Source: JASHVB01 sp035486135 (lineage in GTDB: Bacteria > Pseudomonadota > Alphaproteobacteria > Acetobacterales > Acetobacteraceae). From it: DNA of 10,783 bases. The translations under genes were made by a program, and so were the position numbers. Where the stretch lies: positions 1 through 10,783 of the forward strand of contig DATHNI010000323.1 in assembly GCA_035486135.1 (NCBI GenBank), written 5' to 3'. The notes beneath the pieces were generated by a model. It did no database searches. It worked only from the letters and a program-made list of their open reading frames with translations, and had not been told where the DNA came from. This document shows, piece after piece, positions 6,655-10,783 of this stretch (its first letter is position 1; every line of letters starts with the position of its first letter).

Positions 6655-8050
6655 TCGCTCCCAGCCGACCGGACGCGCGCTCGTCGTCGCCGAGCGGCAC
6701 GATCCGACGCTGCCGGTCATCCTGGAGTTCCAGTCGCCGTCCACCGCGATCATCAACTATCCGGTGCCGCGCAAGGCCCAGCACACCGCTTGGCTGGTCA
6801 CCAGCATGTTCGTCGCCTGCGTCATCGCGATGAGCCTCATCAAGGTGGACCAGGTGGTGACAGCGCAGGCGAAGGTGGTGTCCAAGTCGCCGACGCTGGT
6901 GGTGCAGCCGCTCGACACTTCGATCGTCCGCTCGATCGACGTGCGTGAGGGTGAGGCGGTGCATGCGGGGCAGGTGCTGGCGCGGCTCGATCCGACCTTC
7001 GCCGCCGCCGATCTCGGCGCCAGCGCCAACCAGGTTGCCAGCCTCCAGGCGCAGGTCGTGCGCATGCAGGCCGAGGTGGACGACAAGCCGTTCAGCTATA
7101 ACGGCCTCGACCCCAACCTGTCGCTGCAAGCCGCGATCTATGGGCAGCACAAGGCCGAGTACAATTACACGCTGGAGAACTACAAGCAGAAGGCCGACAG
7201 CCTGATCGCCACCATCGCGCGCGCCAACGCTGATGCCACCGGTTATCGCGAGCGGCTGGAGGTGGCGACCAATGTCGAGCAAATGCGCACCCAGTTGGAA
7301 AAGCTGCAGGTCGGCAGCCGGCTGAACACGCTGGCGGCGATGGACAATAGGGCAGAGATGGCGCGGTTCCTGGCGAATGCGCAGGAAACCGCGATCTCCT
7401 CGCAGCGCGACCTCAGCGCGGAACTGGCCGAGCGGGACAGCTACATCCAGCATTGGCATTCCGACATCGCCGACAAGCTGAACGACGCGGAAGGCAAGCT
7501 GTCCGATGCGCGCGAAGCCCTGAACAAGGCGCAGTTGCATCGCCAGCTCGTCGAATTGCGTGCCGACCGTGACGCCACGGTGCTGACGGTCGCGAAGGTG
7601 TCGGTCGGCTCGGTGCTGACGGTGGGTCAGCAGCTCATCACGCTGGTGCCGTCCGACGCGCCGCTGGAGGTCGAGGCCGACATCATGGGCTCCGACGACG
7701 GCTATGTGCATGTCGGCGATCCGGTGGCGCTGAAGTTCGACACCTTCCCGTTCACCCAGTACGGCATGGCATACGGCACGGTGCGCATTATCAGCGCGGA
7801 CAGCTTCACGTCGCAGGACGACCAGCGCAATCCGACCGGCGCGCTGCCACTGCCCAGCAACACCGTCCAGCCATATTACCGCGCGCGCGTCGCCATCGAC
7901 CGGGTCGCGCTGCACGACGTGCCGGCGGGCTTCCGCCTGATGCCCGGCATGCCGGTGACCGCCGACATCAAGGTCGGCAAGCGGACGGTGCTGGCATACC
8001 TGCTGGAGCGCATCATACCGGTCACCAAGGAGGGCATGCGCGAACCATGA
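6617..8050 (+). CDS. HlyD-family type I secretion periplasmic adaptor
   Basis: This membrane-fusion protein of 477 residues should link the ABC exporter to an outer-membrane TolC-type channel. It has a cytoplasmic N-terminus, one transmembrane helix (about 57-75) and a first lipoyl/barrel half, VRSIDVREGEAVHAGQVLA (104-122). A long, Gln/Ala/Glu-rich helical hairpin occupies roughly 130-320. A second lipoyl half follows with VAKVSVGSVLTVGQQLITLVP, then a beta-barrel region. The C-terminal signature PGMPVTADIKVGKRTVLAYL is typical of type I secretion adaptors. The gene starts inside the 3' end of the ABC gene in another frame (38-base overlap) with only a weak AAGG ribosome-binding site, consistent with translational coupling. 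No TolC gene is adjacent, so a distant one is presumably used. EmrA-type drug-efflux adaptors are less likely given the partner and C-terminus. Confidence 0.93.
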   Translation: MPLLPRPSSKATDRSQPTGRALVVAERHDPTLPVILEFQSPSTAIINYPVPRKAQHTAWLVTSMFVACVIAMSLIKVDQVVTAQAKVVSKSPTLVVQPLDTSIVRSIDVREGEAVHAGQVLARLDPTFAAADLGASANQVASLQAQVVRMQAEVDDKPFSYNGLDPNLSLQAAIYGQHKAEYNYTLENYKQKADSLIATIARANADATGYRERLEVATNVEQMRTQLEKLQVGSRLNTLAAMDNRAEMARFLANAQETAISSQRDLSAELAERDSYIQHWHSDIADKLNDAEGKLSDAREALNKAQLHRQLVELRADRDATVLTVAKVSVGSVLTVGQQLITLVPSDAPLEVEADIMGSDDGYVHVGDPVALKFDTFPFTQYGMAYGTVRIISADSFTSQDDQRNPTGALPLPSNTVQPYYRARVAIDRVALHDVPAGFRLMPGMPVTADIKVGKRTVLAYLLERIIPVTKEGMREP

Positions 8051-8094
8051 CGCGATGCGGGCCGCCGTGCGGGCCCTGCTTGCGGCGCGGCGTC

Positions 8095-8099
8095 GGGAG
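8095..8099 (+). promoter_or_regulatory. Ribosome-binding site for the Sel1-repeat gene
   Basis: GGGAG lies eight bases before GTG 8108 and five before TTG 8105. Both are in the same frame and differ by one residue; GTG 8108 has the more usual spacing. Confidence 0.55.
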
Positions 8100-8107
8100 T
8101 TGATTTG

Positions 8108-9889
8108 GTGACTGTCCTCGATCGCCTGGTTGGCCAGGCCTCGCCCCGGGCCGCGCTGCGGCGTGGTTTGCGACTCGCCGAGCAAGGCCAGATGAAGCGG
8201 GCTTTCCCGTTGCTGGTGCGCGCCGCGGCCACCGGGATCGCCGAAGCCGAGTTCCGCGTCGGCCGCTGCTACCTGGAAGGGGTCGGCGTGCCGGCCAGCC
8301 GCGCCCAGGGTGCCCGCTGGCTCGAGCGGGCCGGCAACCAAGGCTATGTGGAAGCCCAGGCGCTGCTGGCGACGCTGTACGTGCATGGCCTGGCGCCTGA
8401 TAGTGGCGGGGCGCCGGGTGGCGGATCGGCCAGTCTGTTCTCGGCCAATGCGACGGTACAGCCCGATTTCGCCGCCGCCGAGAAGTGGGCGCGCCGCGCC
8501 GCGGACGGCGGGTCCGGCGACGGGCAGGCCTTGCTCGGCTACATCCTCACCTCGGGTCCGGAAAGCCTGCGCAATGTCGAGGAGGCGATGCGCTGGTACG
8601 AGCAATCGGCAACCGCCGGCTGCCCGCAGGGCCATCTCGGCTTCGCGCTGTCGCTGGCGCGTGGCGGCACCACGCCGGACTCCCAGGCCCGCATCATAGA
8701 GCATCTGCGGCGCGCCGCGGACGCCAGCCTGCCCACCGCGCTGTATTTGCTCGGGCTGATCACCGAGCGCGGGCTCGGCGTGACCGCCGATCCGGCCGCG
8801 GCGTCGCAGTTCTACCGGCAGTCCGCGGAGAAGGGCCATCGTGAGGCCGCGTCGCGGTGGGGCATGGCCTTGCTCGAAGGGCGCGGCGTCCCGAGCAATC
8901 CGACCGAGGGTGAGTCGTGGCTGCGCCGCGCGGCGCTGGCCGGCGACCCGGAGGCGGCGGCGCTGGTCGGCGACATCTATGCGAAGGGTGGCAAGCTGCC
9001 ACCGAATTTCGCCGAGGCCGCGATCTGGTTCCGCCGCGCCGCCGAGGCCAACCACCGCGGCGCCGCCCGCGCGCTGGGCATGCTGCACCTGACCGGCGCC
9101 GGCGTCGGGCGCGACCAGGATGAAGCGGCGAAGTGGTTCCGCGTCGCCGCGCTGGCCGGCGACCGCAACGCCCAGGTCGATTTCGCCAACCTGCTGCTGC
9201 GCGGCATGGGCGGCGAGGAGGACTCGCTGCGCACGCGGGAATGGTTCGAGCACGCGGCGGCGTCGGGCGACCTTGTGGCGGCGTTCAATTTCGGGGTCTG
9301 CCTCGCCGAGGGCGTCGGTGTCGAGCGCGACGACCGCAAGGCCGCCGAGTGGCTGCGCCGGGCGGCGGACGGGGTGGTCAACGCGCAGTACTGGTATGGC
9401 CGGATGCTGGTCGATGGCCGCGGCGTGGATGCCGATCCGGTGGCCGGACGTGGCTGGATCCAGCGCGCCGCCGATGTCGGCATGCCGGAAGCCGAGGTGA
9501 TGCTGGCGGAAATGCTGCTGAACGGCCGCGGCGGCGTGAAGGACCACGCGGGTGCCTTGGCCTATTTCGAGAAGGCGGCGGGACGCGGCCATGTCGGCGC
9601 GATGTTCGCCGTGGGGGCGATGAAGGGCGGTGGACACGAGGTGCCGACCGACCGGGTGGAGGCGCAGCGCTGCTTCCGCGCCGCGGCGGAGCGTGGCCAC
9701 GCCTACGCGCAGATGATGTATGGCCGCTACCTCGCTCGCGGCCTGGCGGGGGAACGCAATCCCGAGCGCGCCCGGCACTGGCTGGAGCGTGCCGTCGCCC
9801 AGGGTCTCCAGGAAGCGCGCGGCGATCTCGCCGGCCTGCCCCCTGCGCCCGCTGCAATCATCCCCGAACCGCAGGCCGCCAGCCGCTGA
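8108..9889 (+). CDS. Sel1-like repeat protein, 14 units, linked to type I secretion genes
   Basis: This protein of 593 residues consists almost entirely of Sel1-like repeats, a TPR-related alpha-helical solenoid for protein-protein contacts. I count 14 consecutive units of about 36 residues (longer where loops are inserted). Unit openings include AEFRVGRCYLEGVGV, REAASRWGMALLEGRGV, VNAQYWYGRMLVDGRGV and AYAQMMYGRYLARG, each followed by a WxxRAAxxG-type second helix. Unit 2 carries a Gly/Ser-rich insertion near residue 100. No signal peptide or membrane helix is visible, so it is probably cytoplasmic. It starts 57 bases after hlyD on the same strand, suggesting a third operon gene. A scaffold, chaperone or regulator for the exporter is plausible but inferred only from position. 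No catalytic motif is seen. The tail after unit 14 is short and Pro/Ala-rich. Confidence 0.92.
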   Translation: MTVLDRLVGQASPRAALRRGLRLAEQGQMKRAFPLLVRAAATGIAEAEFRVGRCYLEGVGVPASRAQGARWLERAGNQGYVEAQALLATLYVHGLAPDSGGAPGGGSASLFSANATVQPDFAAAEKWARRAADGGSGDGQALLGYILTSGPESLRNVEEAMRWYEQSATAGCPQGHLGFALSLARGGTTPDSQARIIEHLRRAADASLPTALYLLGLITERGLGVTADPAAASQFYRQSAEKGHREAASRWGMALLEGRGVPSNPTEGESWLRRAALAGDPEAAALVGDIYAKGGKLPPNFAEAAIWFRRAAEANHRGAARALGMLHLTGAGVGRDQDEAAKWFRVAALAGDRNAQVDFANLLLRGMGGEEDSLRTREWFEHAAASGDLVAAFNFGVCLAEGVGVERDDRKAAEWLRRAADGVVNAQYWYGRMLVDGRGVDADPVAGRGWIQRAADVGMPEAEVMLAEMLLNGRGGVKDHAGALAYFEKAAGRGHVGAMFAVGAMKGGGHEVPTDRVEAQRCFRAAAERGHAYAQMMYGRYLARGLAGERNPERARHWLERAVAQGLQEARGDLAGLPPAPAAIIPEPQAASR

Positions 9890-9931
9890 TGCAGACCAGG
9901 CCGGCGGGGCAGCAAAAGACAAAAAGAACGA

Positions 9932-10032
9932 CTCCCCCTCCCCTTGAGGGAGGGGGTTGGGGGGAGGGGTTGGTCGGTGCGTGACTCCGACCGCCCCCTC
10001 CCCCCAACCCCCTCCCTCAAGGGGAGGGGGAG
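9932..10032. repeat. Perfect 38-bp inverted repeat, G/C-tract rich
   Basis: Left arm 9932-9969 and right arm 9995-10032 are exact reverse complements over 38 bases. The 25-base spacer contains a nested stem, GGTCGG (9972-9977) with CCGACC (9987-9992), so the whole 101 bases can fold as one long hairpin. The left arm has four G-runs on the + strand (9948-9950, 9952-9956, 9959-9964, 9966-9969) with 1-2 base loops, a strong G-quadruplex pattern; the right arm gives the same on the - strand. It starts 42 bases after the Sel1 gene stop and probably blocks read-through. The CCCTCCC...GGGAGGGGG unit is, from memory, a common dispersed repeat type. Confidence 0.93.
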
Positions 10033-10783
10033 CAGTGGGCGGGAAATCCGCAGTCCGGCCGACCAACGCATCGTGGTCGGCCGGATCAGCGATGCCGGCC
10101 CGGCGGAAATCGATGCGGCCATGCATCGCCTGCAAGCCGGTTGGCGTGACTGGGATGCGGCCGGCGGCGCGCATCGTGCCGCGGTGCTGGAACGTGCCGC
10201 AGCGCAGATCGAAGACGCGCGCGGCGAGTTGCTGTCGCTGCTGGCGCGTGAGGCGGGGAAGACACTCGCCGACGGCATAGCCGAAATTCGCGAGGCCGCG
10301 GATTTCTGCCGCTGGTACGCCGCACGCGCGCACGAACAATTCGCCGGCCCGCGCGAACTGCCCGGCCCGACGGGGGAGAAAAACACTTGGGAACTCGGCG
10401 GCCGCGGCGTGTTCGCGGCGATCTCGCCGTGGAATTTTCCGCTGTCTATCTTCATCGGCCAGATTGCCGCCGCACTTGCCGCCGGCAATGCGGTGGCCGC
10501 GAAACCGGCCGAACAAACCCCGCTGATCGCCGCGCGCGCCGTGGCGTTGCTGCACCAGGCGGGCGTGCCGCAAACCGCGTTGGCACTGCTGCAGGGCGAC
10601 GGCAGCGTCGGCCAGGCGCTGGTCAGCGATATCCGCATCGCCGGCGTGGCGTTCACCGGAGGCACCGATACTGCGCAGTCGATCGCCCGTGGCCTGGCGC
10701 AGCGCGGCGGACCGCTGGTGCCGCTCATCGCCGAGACCGGCGGCATCAACGCGATGATCGTCGACAGCTCGGCGCTCCCCGAA
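9977..10783 (+). CDS. putA: PutA-type L-glutamate gamma-semialdehyde dehydrogenase domain, lacking the N-terminal proline dehydrogenase half (3' end outside window)
   Basis: This NAD-dependent aldehyde dehydrogenase domain oxidises glutamate semialdehyde (P5C) to glutamate in proline breakdown. PutA-like text begins near 10046 with SPADQRIVVG and continues with LLAREAGKTLADGIAEIREA, ISPWNFPLSIF, the NAD-site AKPAEQTPL, FTGGTDTA and the catalytic-Glu block LIAETGGINAMIVDSS. The catalytic Cys would lie about 30 residues past the window edge. In PutA a proline dehydrogenase domain should precede this, but the frame is open only back to the Sel1 stop at 9889 and upstream holds only the 101-base palindrome. 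No ATG starts the domain. In-frame choices are GTG 9977, inside the palindrome with GGAGGGG before it, or GTG 10073. It may be a 5'-truncated pseudogene or a surviving stand-alone domain. The domain assignment is secure; start and functionality are not. Confidence 0.72.
   Translation, partial: MRDSDRPLPPTPSLKGRGSSGREIRSPADQRIVVGRISDAGPAEIDAAMHRLQAGWRDWDAAGGAHRAAVLERAAAQIEDARGELLSLLAREAGKTLADGIAEIREAADFCRWYAARAHEQFAGPRELPGPTGEKNTWELGGRGVFAAISPWNFPLSIFIGQIAAALAAGNAVAAKPAEQTPLIAARAVALLHQAGVPQTALALLQGDGSVGQALVSDIRIAGVAFTGGTDTAQSIARGLAQRGGPLVPLIAETGGINAMIVDSSALPE

Noticed and set aside
9889..9984. A short frame from ATG 9889 after the Sel1 stop
   Set aside because: It simply reads into the palindrome (PPPLEGGGWGEG-type translation, common for this repeat) and has no support as a gene.
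6623..10573. A 1316-codon open frame on the - strand, antisense to the adaptor, Sel1 and putA genes
   Set aside because: It lies opposite three clear genes, its translation is rich in Arg, Gly, His and Gln with no recognisable domain, and such long shadows are expected in high-GC coding DNA.

Overview
The window is a GC-rich bacterial chromosome segment. Gene content and codon use fit a high-GC alphaproteobacterium, and an Acetobacteraceae-like organism is my best guess. The taxon is inferred from protein style (PutA-type domain, AmpG, HlyB/HlyD/Sel1 cluster, CstA-YbdD pair), not from a marker gene. No rRNA, tRNA, CRISPR array, insertion sequence or phage gene was recognised.

Layout from left to right. 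(1) Positions 2-440, + strand: the C-terminal end of the carbon-starvation/pyruvate transporter CstA and its small partner YbdD/YjiX. (2) Positions 468-556: a perfect 39-bp inverted repeat between the converging ends of ybdD and ampG. (3) Positions 570-2418, - strand: an AmpG-type muropeptide permease preceded by a phosphinothricin-acetyltransferase-like GNAT enzyme, probably one transcript. (4) Positions 2459-2702: a non-coding mosaic of repeats and hairpins. (5) Positions 2710-3903, - strand: an amidase-signature hydrolase closest in style to plant AMI1/Toc64-type amidases. (6) Positions 3904-4329: a divergent control region with a 25-bp tandem duplication, small hairpins and a sigma70-like promoter. 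(7) Positions 4330-9889, + strand: a three-gene type I secretion operon. It encodes an ABC transporter with a degenerate C39-like domain, an overlapping HlyD adaptor and a 14-unit Sel1-repeat protein. (8) Positions 9932-10032: a perfect 38-bp inverted repeat whose arms have G-quadruplex potential on opposite strands. (9) About 9977-10783: the dehydrogenase half of a PutA-type proline-utilisation protein without its proline dehydrogenase half, running off the window.

The ABC protein and HlyD adaptor should form an inner-membrane export complex that needs an outer-membrane TolC partner and a substrate, neither of which is in the window. The Sel1 protein has no visible signal peptide and may be a cytoplasmic scaffold for the exporter. 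The other genes are metabolic or cell-wall recycling functions with no obvious link to the exporter.

The points most worth a second look are the PutA half-gene that begins at the edge of a palindromic repeat, the secretion operon with its co-encoded Sel1 protein and no visible substrate, and three different palindromic repeat families, each at a gene-cluster boundary.
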